Virus record (IMG/VR): IMGVR_UViG_3300030085_001744
Span: 565-27,410 of that record
Reading direction: 5' to 3' (one strand)
From: a virus
DNA: 26,846 nucleotides
The translations under genes and the position numbers were made by a program. This document shows positions 6,978 through 13,853 of this stretch, piece by piece (the first letter of the stretch is position 1; every line of letters starts with the position of its first letter). The notes beneath the pieces were generated by a model, which was not told the origin of the DNA, did no database searches, and was given only the letters and a program-made list of their open reading frames with translations.

Positions 6978-7857
6978 TTCCGAAGAGGGATATGTGGAGT
7001 CTTGGCGTGAACCTCCACCCTTTCTCCATGCAAAGTTCTGCCACATCTTTGACTGTGAGATTATATTCCTCACTGCGTCCACCCAAAGGCATAAGATAGA
7101 CAGGTACATCAATATCTTTTTTGATATATTCTTTGACGGCTCTATCAACATCGTTAACATCTGTATCGTCAGATACAACAAATTTAAAATACATGCTACT
7201 ACCAGGAACAGAATAGTAATCGTAAGCAATATCAGGTTTGATAGCAGTGTCCCAAGGTTCTCCAGAAACCGGGAGTTTTGGAGAGCAACTAAATGTTGTC
7301 TTAAATCTTGCTTTGCTTGAGAGATATTCTTTAAACTCCGGGTGTAGACTTTGTGTAGTGTTTGTTTCAAATGTAACATTTTTTAAATCTTGCATCCTTT
7401 CATGTTCGAACAAATCAATATACAAACGTTGCCATGCTAACAAAGGTTCACCGCCAGTCATTATTAAGTGAATGTCTTGACCGTTATCTTGTGTCCACTT
7501 GCCATTAGGTGTAAGAGATAGTAAATGTTCTACTACTTCATCTACCGTAGCTTGTTTATTAAAGTGTTTAAATTCAGGATAGATACTTGCATAAGTATCA
7601 CACCCTGTATGTATAATAGGCAAATCCTCAAACTCCTTTGTAGTTTCATGTACACCATCGTCAATTAGTGCTTTCACTTCATCGTTATACCTATTACCTT
7701 GTTTGTGCTTTTCGTCACGCATTGGTTCACCTCTTGGTAATCCAAAGTTCATACAACGAAAATTACAACCAAATGTACGTAGGAATACACTAGGTACTCC
7801 TACATATTTGCCTTCTCCTTGCACACTATAAAATGCTTCTGAGTATCTCAGCTTCAC
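6961..7857 (-). CDS. queE: 7-carboxy-7-deazaguanine synthase QueE (radical SAM), with insertion in the cluster motif
   Basis: QueE converts 6-carboxytetrahydropterin to 7-carboxy-7-deazaguanine (CDG) using S-adenosylmethionine and a 4Fe-4S cluster. The N-terminus FYSVQGEGKYVGVPSVFLR, the MTGGEPLL segment near residue 134, the PKLP region and the C-terminal PRLHISLFGN are typical of QueE. The first two cluster cysteines are Cys31 and Cys35 (GCNFRC). The third appears to be Cys86 in TGCDTYAS, about 50 residues later, instead of two residues later as in canonical CX3CX2C. The insertion explains the length of 298 residues against about 225 for typical enzymes. The gene overlaps folE by 4 nt, so the two are translationally coupled. 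The product is the likely substrate for modification by the DpdA-like enzyme upstream. Confidence 0.93.
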   Translation of the reverse strand: MKLRYSEAFYSVQGEGKYVGVPSVFLRTFGCNFRCMNFGLPRGEPMRDEKHKQGNRYNDEVKALIDDGVHETTKEFEDLPIIHTGCDTYASIYPEFKHFNKQATVDEVVEHLLSLTPNGKWTQDNGQDIHLIMTGGEPLLAWQRLYIDLFEHERMQDLKNVTFETNTTQSLHPEFKEYLSSKARFKTTFSCSPKLPVSGEPWDTAIKPDIAYDYYSVPGSSMYFKFVVSDDTDVNDVDRAVKEYIKKDIDVPVYLMPLGGRSEEYNLTVKDVAELCMEKGWRFTPRLHISLFGNAWGT

Positions 7858-8534
7858 GCCTTGTGGCCTTTCATACTCAACATTAGATTATAGAATTCTT
7901 GCTTAAGATTAGGATCATCTCTAAACTTACCTAGCATTACCGCAGTAGTCATATCACTGTCATGTTCTTTAACACCTCTATGTGTCATGCAATGATGTTC
8001 AGCTTTGACAACAACTGCAACATTAGGTGTCTTTGCATATTGCACAAGTTTATCTGCAATCTGTGTTGTCATTTCTTCTTGAATCTGCGGACGTTCAGCA
8101 ATGTGATGTACTAGCCTATTAAACTTAGATAGACCAATAACTTCTTCTTCTGGAAAGATACCTACCCAACATTTACCTACAATATTTTGAAGATGATGGG
8201 CACAAGTACTACGAATAGTAATTGGACCTGTTGTATACAAGTTGTTATATCCCATGTTAGGAAAACTTGTTACTCTTGGTTCTGGTACATAACGCCCACC
8301 AAATGTTTCATTTAAAAACATTTTAGCTACACGTTTTGCAGTTTCTTTTGTGTTATGGTCGTGTTCTGTGTCTATAACTAGACTACTTAAAACCCTTTGC
8401 ATTTCGTTCTGTACTTCATTTTGAAGTAGTTCTAACTCACCGGGTTTTACAAACTCTGCTATGTTATCATTGGCATTGAATCTTGCTTTTGCCGTAACGA
8501 TACGTTCTTTGATTATATCGGAAGTCTTTCTCAT
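7854..8534 (-). CDS. folE: GTP cyclohydrolase I
   Basis: FolE converts GTP to 7,8-dihydroneopterin triphosphate, the first step to both folate and 7-deazaguanines. The 226-residue protein has the zinc ligands Cys111, His114 (TCAHHL) and Cys182 (HHCMTHRG), nearly the same positions as Cys110/His113/Cys181 of E. coli FolE. Other conserved parts are HNTKETAKRVAKMF, GIFPEEEVIGLSKFNRLV and a run of helices after it (ERPQIQEEMT). It is a complete type IA enzyme. It is the first gene after a perfect consensus promoter, with AAGGA about 11 nt before the ATG, and shares a 4-nt overlap with queE. This places pteridine synthesis under strong early host-polymerase transcription. The role in base modification rather than folate is inferred from its neighbours. 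Confidence 0.97.
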   Translation of the reverse strand: MRKTSDIIKERIVTAKARFNANDNIAEFVKPGELELLQNEVQNEMQRVLSSLVIDTEHDHNTKETAKRVAKMFLNETFGGRYVPEPRVTSFPNMGYNNLYTTGPITIRSTCAHHLQNIVGKCWVGIFPEEEVIGLSKFNRLVHHIAERPQIQEEMTTQIADKLVQYAKTPNVAVVVKAEHHCMTHRGVKEHDSDMTTAVMLGKFRDDPNLKQEFYNLMLSMKGHKA

Positions 8535-8558
8535 GTACTATGTTCCTTTTCATTATGT

Positions 8559-8584
8559 TATATGGCGGAAAAACCACTCATATA
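8559..8584 (-). other. Hairpin in the folE leader
   Basis: In the transcript from the promoter just upstream, TATATGAGTGG and CCGCCATATA pair through about 10 bp, with one bulged A and one G-U pair, around a TTTTT loop. No U-tract follows, so it is not an ordinary terminator. It begins only a few nucleotides after the expected start point and may stabilise the 5' end or regulate translation. Confidence 0.5.
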
Positions 8585-8591
8585 TCCTACT

Positions 8592-8620
8592 ATTATATAT
8601 GAATGGGTCTCCTATGTCAA
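8592..8620 (-). promoter_or_regulatory. Perfect consensus sigma70 promoter for the folE-queE-metK operon
   Basis: The minus strand reads TTGACA, then exactly 17 nt, then TATAAT: all 12 consensus positions match with optimal spacing. It sits in the 94-nt gap after the glycosyltransferase stop codon. Host RNA polymerase would transcribe the operon without phage factors, pointing to early expression. Confidence 0.92.
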
Positions 8621-8628
8621 TAGATAAT

Positions 8629-9717
8629 TTAAGCAAATTTAACCGGGTCCATGCTTTCAGTTAATCTTTCTATTAGTTTGTCTGCATAATAGAATTGCTT
8701 TACCTTATCTACCTCTTTATCCATAATATCTTGTAAATCTGTATTACTTTTCATAAGAATACGAATACGTGTTTTGATATTATCAATATTTTGTTTAGCT
8801 GATTCTAAATCTCTAGTCCATTCACTTGGATATTTGAATGTATCTGACCACATTTCAGAATAGCTTAATCTGTCAGGGACCAATGGGATAGCACCAACTA
8901 CAAGTCCTTCATAGACAGATATACCTAGAGTTTCTTGTAAGTTAGCACTAAACACCATTTTTGCCTTACCAAGCAATTTGTGGTAATCTCTTTTGGATAG
9001 ATTCAGTTCTTGACATTTAATAAACTTGTATTCAGGCATTTGCTCTGCAAGATAGTCAAAAACTTCTGGTTGCTTCTCAGGAGCAATTCTATGAGGAAAT
9101 AATATAATGTCCTCTTTTTCCATGTTCCTGTAAGGTGCTAAATCGCTTTCAATATACTCCATGGGCCAACCAACCTGTCTTATTGAGTGAAGTAGTTGCC
9201 GGTCGATATCCCTATCGTCCTCAAAAAATGTCTGGGTAAACATGTCAATATGAAATTTAGTTGCGAAAAAGTTATCATCGTAACAATCATACATTGACAT
9301 TTCAGCATTTCGAACCCACGATGCATTGCCAATCAGTCTTCCTAAAAAGTCATGAGGGTCATACGATCCGGCATGCCACATACCCCCAATACGGATTTTA
9401 ACACCCAACAGTTCAGCCATATATTTTAGCTGAATTACTGTTGGGTTCCAAGCATCAGTATATAAAAAATAGTCCCCGTCCTTCACTTTGCCATTGCAAA
9501 ATAGTTCCGCTATCTTTGATATCTGTGCCGCCTTGTAGATATTAGTACCACCAAAATTAAGAAAAGCACCGGGAGTAGTGGCTTCGGGAATGCCTGCACT
9601 AGGGCCGTCTATCACCGTCACATTCAACCCATTTTCTTTTAGTAAGGTCGGGAAATGTGTCTTCCATTGCTTTGTGTAGCGGGATTCAACACTTTCCAAA
9701 TCTACAAGATATATCAT
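8629..9717 (-). CDS. Glycosyltransferase, GT-B-like
   Basis: This 362-residue protein looks like a GT-B glycosyltransferase. The C-terminal half has the donor-site pattern: ILFPHRIAPEKQPEVF near residue 220 (compare 'vGRl..eKn'), KFIKCQELN, then FSANLQETLGISVYEG followed by VGAIPLVPDRLSYSEMW, matching the E-x(7)-E segment of GT1/GT4 families. The N-terminal half (LNFGGTNIYKAAQIS, YTDAWNP, GGMWHAGSYDPHDF) would be the acceptor domain. The PLVPDRLSYSEM end resembles, from memory, the corresponding segment of the queuosine mannosyltransferase family, though similar segments may occur in other phage glycosyltransferases. It is the last gene of the clamp-dpdA-permease operon, 2 nt from apt. Candidate acceptors are a modified base in DNA or a phage or host surface glycan. 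Confidence 0.75.
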   Translation of the reverse strand: MIYLVDLESVESRYTKQWKTHFPTLLKENGLNVTVIDGPSAGIPEATTPGAFLNFGGTNIYKAAQISKIAELFCNGKVKDGDYFLYTDAWNPTVIQLKYMAELLGVKIRIGGMWHAGSYDPHDFLGRLIGNASWVRNAEMSMYDCYDDNFFATKFHIDMFTQTFFEDDRDIDRQLLHSIRQVGWPMEYIESDLAPYRNMEKEDIILFPHRIAPEKQPEVFDYLAEQMPEYKFIKCQELNLSKRDYHKLLGKAKMVFSANLQETLGISVYEGLVVGAIPLVPDRLSYSEMWSDTFKYPSEWTRDLESAKQNIDNIKTRIRILMKSNTDLQDIMDKEVDKVKQFYYADKLIERLTESMDPVKFA

Positions 9718-9719
9718 AA

Positions 9720-10286
9720 TTATTCCTTTAGTATTGTATAAACGTTATAGCCTTGAGATTTCAGTTTATCAGAACCACCTAAGAAAGTCAAGTCCATAAT
9801 ACCTGCAATACCAATAACCTCGGCTTTAAATTCTTTCACCAACGATGTAGCCGCTTCTAGTGTTCCACCAGTTGCGATTACATCATCAATGATTAAAACA
9901 CGGTCGCCTTCTAACACTGAATCTGTTTGTAGGTGTAGTTCGTCCGTACCGTATTCCAATTCGTATTCTCTAAAAATAGTCTCGCCAGGAAGTTTACCTT
10001 TCTTTCTTGCCATAGCAAATGGTCTACCCATGTCTGCCGATAACGCACCAGCGAGAACAAATCCTCTTGCATCTAATCCTACAATACGATTGTACTTATA
10101 AGCAATCTCTGTCTCATACATCCAATCTTTAATCATCTGCATACATTTTCCAATACCCTGTTGCGTATTAAATATACTTGCCATATCCTGATACATAATA
10201 CCAGGCTTAGGATGGTCTGGAACTACTCTAATCATTTTTTGAATATCTTCTCTGAGATATTCTTTGTAATTAAACTCCGTACTCAA
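9720..10286 (-). CDS. apt: Adenine phosphoribosyltransferase
   Basis: Apt joins adenine to PRPP to give AMP and pyrophosphate. The 188-residue sequence carries the family features: an N-terminal helix then VPDHPKPGIMYQDM, ARGFVLAGALSADMGRPF near residues 73-90, and the PRPP-binding loop VLIIDDVIATGGT at about 130-142. The length is normal (E. coli Apt has 183). The start codon is TTG at 10286, inside the end of the QueD-like gene, preceded by GGAG at 6 nt; the first ATG (Met18) would remove the conserved N-terminal helix. Its neighbour is a purine permease of the AzgA type, so import and salvage of a purine base look linked. Whether it prefers adenine or another base, even a deazapurine, cannot be read from the sequence. 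Confidence 0.93.
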   Translation of the reverse strand: MSTEFNYKEYLREDIQKMIRVVPDHPKPGIMYQDMASIFNTQQGIGKCMQMIKDWMYETEIAYKYNRIVGLDARGFVLAGALSADMGRPFAMARKKGKLPGETIFREYELEYGTDELHLQTDSVLEGDRVLIIDDVIATGGTLEAATSLVKEFKAEVIGIAGIMDLTFLGGSDKLKSQGYNVYTILKE

Positions 10287-10722
10287 TTAATGCTCCATTC
10301 TCTCCATCTTCGGATACTTCAATTTTAACATCACGACCGGGATACTTTTCTGAGATTTTATCAAACAAATCGTCTGACATCATTTCACATGATTTGTAAT
10401 CAAGTTCTAAAGTCTTCTCCGCATATAACTTTTCTAACCAACGTTTGAATTGAATAAACTCAATATCACGGTCGTTATGTGTAACCATAATCGCTACACG
10501 AAAATGAAAGATATGTCTGTGAGGATATCCTAAAAAACTAACGTCATATTCATCACCTGTTGCAAGTGCTGGATCTTCTAATGCCGCTGGATACTTGTGA
10601 ATACCTTCTTTCTGAAACGTAACCCAAATCCAACGTTTCGCTTTATCTTTTTGTTGTCTGATATCATCTAACATATTAGCCTTTCTACTTTCGTTTAACA
10701 TATAGTTATAGTAACTTCCCAT
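10270..10722 (-). CDS. QueD / 6-pyruvoyltetrahydropterin synthase-like protein, divergent
   Basis: This 150-residue protein has the outline of the T-fold PTPS/QueD family, which makes 6-carboxytetrahydropterin from dihydroneopterin triphosphate. Possible zinc ligands are the His of EGIHKYP and the HxH of GYPHRHIFHF; FIQFKRWLEKLY matches the helix of QueD's DFxxLK; and the end VKIEVSEDGENGALIEY matches the family's Glu-containing VxExxxxxAxY segment. The usual catalytic Cys just before HGH is not present (the site reads FLGYPHRH), and the LDHxxL motif reads LDYKSCE. The fold call therefore rests on pattern and on context: FolE, QueE and DpdA are in the same region and the QueD step is otherwise missing. 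An N-terminal extension of about 25 residues is unusual. It overlaps the upstream gene by 17 nt and apt by 17 nt. Confidence 0.55.
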   Translation of the reverse strand: MGSYYNYMLNESRKANMLDDIRQQKDKAKRWIWVTFQKEGIHKYPAALEDPALATGDEYDVSFLGYPHRHIFHFRVAIMVTHNDRDIEFIQFKRWLEKLYAEKTLELDYKSCEMMSDDLFDKISEKYPGRDVKIEVSEDGENGALIEYGV

Positions 10723-10900
10723 CTTTTTCGACTTCTTTCTCTAGTTGTACTATTTGATCCTTAAGTTTCAGTTTTTCTATCTTCTGTGCTGAAACATCTT
10801 GAAGTCTATTATAATCTTTTTGTATTTCTTTGTCAAGATGTCTATGTACTTTTTTTAATCTTTCTAATCTGTTTAATTTTTTAGCAAAAGCCATTTCCAT
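10706..10900 (-). CDS. Small coiled-coil protein, YdcH/DUF465-like
   Basis: This 64-residue protein is almost entirely predicted coiled coil and strongly charged. The pattern HRHLDKEI, followed after about 15 residues by KIEKLKLKDQI, matches the H-x-x-LD-x-x-I ... LKxxKLxLKD layout of the YdcH/DUF465 family, small proteins common in proteobacteria whose function is unclear. A strong AAGGAGG site lies 6 nt before the first ATG (a second ATG is two codons in). It follows a GC-rich hairpin after the permease gene and overlaps the QueD-like gene by 17 nt. The call is from pattern memory only; a generic coiled coil is the alternative. Confidence 0.6.
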   Translation of the reverse strand: MEMAFAKKLNRLERLKKVHRHLDKEIQKDYNRLQDVSAQKIEKLKLKDQIVQLEKEVEKDGKLL

Positions 10901-10922
10901 AGTTCCTCCTTGTTTTAATATA

Positions 10923-10943
10923 GTAGGGGGATTGTCCCCCTAC
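10923..10943 (-). other. GC-rich intercistronic hairpin between permease and YdcH-like genes
   Basis: GTAGGGGG pairs perfectly with CCCCCTAC around the 5-nt loop, an 8-bp stem in otherwise AT-rich DNA. Neither strand has a U-tract directly after it, so it is not a standard Rho-independent terminator. It could stabilise the permease message, cause a pause, or serve as a processing site. Confidence 0.55.
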
Positions 10944-10954
10944 CATTTGTAATT

Positions 10955-12247
10955 TTATGCTACTGCAAAATATAGTACTGAAACAGCCGCAATAGCTAGA
11001 GAACCCATATTAAGTTCGCTATGTCTACCACTAGCCGCTTTAATTACTACATAAGCAATAAAGCCCAATGCAATACCGTATGCGATATTAAATGTCAAAG
11101 GCATCATAATCGCCGCCAATACTGCTGGAGCATATTCACTTACATCTTCCCAATCGATATCTTTAAGATTTCGTAAGAAGTATGTAGCGATAAAGACCAA
11201 TGCAGGAGCAGTTGCATATCCTGGAATGCTTTGTGCCAATGGTGCTAACACCAAACACAATGCAAACAAGATTGCTACGACAACCGCAGTTAGTCCTGTT
11301 TTACCGCCTTCTTTAATACCCGCACCAGACTCAATGTATGATGTAGTATTAGAAGTACCTGCTAATGCACCAATAGTTGTTGCAGTTGAATCAGCAAGTA
11401 AGGCTCTATCGATTCCTTCAACTTCACCTTTTTTATTGACTTTACCTGTTAAGTTGGCAACACTTGTTAGTGTACCAGCAGTATCAAAAAAGTCTACAAA
11501 AAGAAAAGCAAAAGCAACACCAATAAAACCGGCAGTCGCAATTAAACTAAAGTCTAGAGTAAATGCATGTGCTGGACTTGGAATAGAACCAACAACACCA
11601 CTTATTTCTGCAATCCCTGTTATCCAAGCAATAGCACTTACGGCTAAGATACCAATGATGATTGCTCCAGGTACTTTACGTTTATCCAAGATTGCCATGA
11701 TAGCAAATCCTAGACCAGCTAATAATACTGGCCAACTAGAAAGGTCTCCTAGTCCTACAAGAGTAGCTGGATTATCAACCACAACTCCTGCATTCTTCAA
11801 ACCAATAATAGCTAAGAACAAACCAATACCTGCTCCTATACCTAGTTTCATGCCTTTCGGAATACTGTTAATGATGTACTTCCTTGCTGGCGTCATACTT
11901 AAACCAAGAAACACAATACCTGCGATAAACACAGCCGCCAGTGCTTGTTGATAAGTGTAACCCATACCGAAGATAACACCGAATGCAAAAAAGGCATTCA
12001 GTCCCATTCCGGGTGCTAAACCAACGGGCCAGTTAGCCCATAGTCCCATAATTAAAGTACCAATTACTGCCGCAATAATTGTTGCAGTAAATACGGCACC
12101 AAAATCCATGCCAGTACCTTCAGTTGACAATATAGCAGGGTTGACTACCGTGATATATGCCATTGTAAGGAATGTCGCAAGACCGGCCATAACTTCCGTT
12201 CTGACCGTTGTTTTCTTTTTAGACAAACCAAAAAGTTTTTCTAACAT
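10955..12247 (-). CDS. AzgA/GhxP-type purine permease (NCS2/COG2252)
   Basis: This 430-residue membrane protein has about 12-14 hydrophobic segments and belongs to the adenine/guanine/hypoxanthine permease branch of the NCS2 superfamily. Recognisable parts are TEVMAGLATFLTMAYITVVNP at the start, PVGLAPGMGLNAFFAF near residue 74, FLFVDFFDTAGTL near 250, and the signature GTSNTTSYIESGAGI near 296. Length and motifs are complete, so proton-coupled import of a purine base is expected. The start has an AGGAGGAAAA ribosome site in a 31-nt gap after dpdA. It lies between dpdA and the QueD-like/apt genes. Substrate choice among guanine, hypoxanthine, adenine or a 7-deazapurine cannot be decided from the sequence. 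A full purine permease is very unusual in a phage. Confidence 0.93.
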   Translation of the reverse strand: MLEKLFGLSKKKTTVRTEVMAGLATFLTMAYITVVNPAILSTEGTGMDFGAVFTATIIAAVIGTLIMGLWANWPVGLAPGMGLNAFFAFGVIFGMGYTYQQALAAVFIAGIVFLGLSMTPARKYIINSIPKGMKLGIGAGIGLFLAIIGLKNAGVVVDNPATLVGLGDLSSWPVLLAGLGFAIMAILDKRKVPGAIIIGILAVSAIAWITGIAEISGVVGSIPSPAHAFTLDFSLIATAGFIGVAFAFLFVDFFDTAGTLTSVANLTGKVNKKGEVEGIDRALLADSTATTIGALAGTSNTTSYIESGAGIKEGGKTGLTAVVVAILFALCLVLAPLAQSIPGYATAPALVFIATYFLRNLKDIDWEDVSEYAPAVLAAIMMPLTFNIAYGIALGFIAYVVIKAASGRHSELNMGSLAIAAVSVLYFAVA

Positions 12248-12278
12248 TATTTTTCCTCCTGTTAGTTAACAATGTAAA

Positions 12279-13823
12279 TTACGCAAAAAGATCCTCTACA
12301 GTATCAGGTGTAGAGTATTCTTTTCTCTTACCTTTAACTGCTTCAACGAATTCTTCTGTTTTTACATTGGCTTCTTCAAACTCCATAAATTCAGGAGTTG
12401 TAGAAATATTTTGAACACGTGATCCTTCACACTTTCTTAAGAATGCTTTGAAATCACTTAACATGTCCATTGGATTATCTGATACAAATAGTTCTTCTAC
12501 AAACTTTGCAAAATACAATACTGTATCAGGAACAACATCACTTAGTACATTTGTTTTGCCTAAACTCATGTTGTGAATATCAATTTTGTCATGTAACATT
12601 TCATATTCATGGTCAAATCTACGCAATGCATCTTGCATACCTCTGATATGATATTCTGTGTTATGTGCTTGAATTAATATATAAGATAGACTATCCCAAC
12701 TTGACTTCGCCTCTTTTTTATTTCTATTCAGCATACCAGGTTGCATGTAGTTGATATCTCGCATGTTTAATCTTGAGCCGATTTCGCCTTCATACATCCA
12801 AGGTTGTGTTGGATTAGAAATGTCCTGACGCCAATTCAGTTTCTTAGTTTTGTAACTCCATGCATTGGCATTCAAGTCAGGATAGTCATATGCTAGTCCT
12901 TTTGATGCAGTTATATAGGGAGACGCCGCATCAAAAGAGATTGTGATATTTGGATTTACATGTTCTCTTAGTTGTCGTTGAATAGCCGTTAGATAACAGC
13001 CCCAAGGGAGAACACTAATGCCTAGAACATGAATCCAAACATCGTCACCTGCTAATAGACCATCATCACGCATTCTGATTAGTCTTCTTAACAAGAGTTC
13101 CGCATCACCGGCATGGTCGCCAGCCATTGCGTAACCTTCAAACGCCCTATCGCCATAGACTTTAGGGTCATTAAACTCTTTAACATTTTGATACCAGTTT
13201 TCGCTTGTTTCCCAATTAGCACCATGAAGTGTATTAAGAAACTTAGTCTTACCTGGTATTCTATTTTCAATGAAAAACTTGTGATTATAAATTGTTTTCT
13301 CTAAACAATCTTTAGGATCTTTTAATCCAGTTCTGTCACGGTACTGAGGGAGATATGCCCATAACGGGATATCTAAGGTCATAGAGTAGTCGCAATATTC
13401 CTCAAGCCAAGTCATAATTCCGCACCGTGTTTTTTGCCAGTCTGCACCGGTCTCAAAGTTACTCCAGTCTAGTTTCCAAGCACCAGAGCCTATCTGATAA
13501 CCACCCGAATCCCCAACAAGTACTGTGTCCTCACGGTTACGATTTACAACCATACCATCGTCAACTTTAGAACCATCTAAGTCTAGATTGGCATGACCTG
13601 CCGAATAAAGTCCATGTGAGTAATAAACATACCCTTTTTCTTTATCTAATATATTTAGTCCTTCTAGCCCATTTTCAAAGCCTTTTGGGATACGTTCTGG
13701 TGGAAACATGTCTGTAACACCTGCATAGTGTTGTGATATTTTTCTTACATAGAAATTAGAAATTGCAGGGAGAAAGACTGCGTACCCACTAGATTTATTA
13801 TTTTTGCTTAGGTCATTAACCAT
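12279..13823 (-). CDS. dpdA: DpdA-type 7-deazaguanine DNA transglycosylase (TGT-like)
   Basis: This 514-residue protein is related to tRNA-guanine transglycosylase. DpdA enzymes exchange guanine in DNA for a 7-deazaguanine base. The substrate-pocket motif is VLVGDSGGYQIGSG with Asp105, matching the DSGGFQ of TGT, and the probable nucleophile is Asp298 in ISFDAASPY. Between them come TLDIPLW and HVLGISVLPWG, which correspond to the barrel strands around the active site. I see no CxCxxC...H zinc site, which bacterial TGTs have. The size exceeds TGT (about 375) and fits a DpdA. It directly follows the clamp gene and has a strong AGGAGGA ribosome site. Genes for CDG synthesis lie in this and the next operon. 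The alternative is an archaeosine-type tRNA enzyme, but phage context and the surrounding genes favour DNA. Confidence 0.88.
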   Translation of the reverse strand: MVNDLSKNNKSSGYAVFLPAISNFYVRKISQHYAGVTDMFPPERIPKGFENGLEGLNILDKEKGYVYYSHGLYSAGHANLDLDGSKVDDGMVVNRNREDTVLVGDSGGYQIGSGAWKLDWSNFETGADWQKTRCGIMTWLEEYCDYSMTLDIPLWAYLPQYRDRTGLKDPKDCLEKTIYNHKFFIENRIPGKTKFLNTLHGANWETSENWYQNVKEFNDPKVYGDRAFEGYAMAGDHAGDAELLLRRLIRMRDDGLLAGDDVWIHVLGISVLPWGCYLTAIQRQLREHVNPNITISFDAASPYITASKGLAYDYPDLNANAWSYKTKKLNWRQDISNPTQPWMYEGEIGSRLNMRDINYMQPGMLNRNKKEAKSSWDSLSYILIQAHNTEYHIRGMQDALRRFDHEYEMLHDKIDIHNMSLGKTNVLSDVVPDTVLYFAKFVEELFVSDNPMDMLSDFKAFLRKCEGSRVQNISTTPEFMEFEEANVKTEEFVEAVKGKRKEYSTPDTVEDLFA

Positions 13824-13853
13824 ATTAAATATCCTCCTATGATATTATTTAGG

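Noticed and set aside
6978-7379. Extension of the small queE-metK ORF to 174 residues
   Set aside because: Upstream of 6977 the frame overlaps queE and encodes a Leu/Ile-rich string, the kind of product expected from a shifted frame of a real gene.
8535-8628. preQ1 or tetrahydrofolate-type riboswitch in the folE leader
   Set aside because: The leader has one hairpin with a TTTTT loop and then an unstructured AT-rich stretch. It lacks the conserved loop and A-rich tail of preQ1-I and the longer structures of other classes.
11226-11951. Long plus-strand open frame opposite the purine permease (and similar ones opposite the polymerase, fusion and 619-residue genes)
   Set aside because: They lie entirely opposite strongly supported minus-strand genes, have low-complexity Ala/Thr/Ile or Ser/Leu compositions typical of antisense shadows, and lack ribosome sites.
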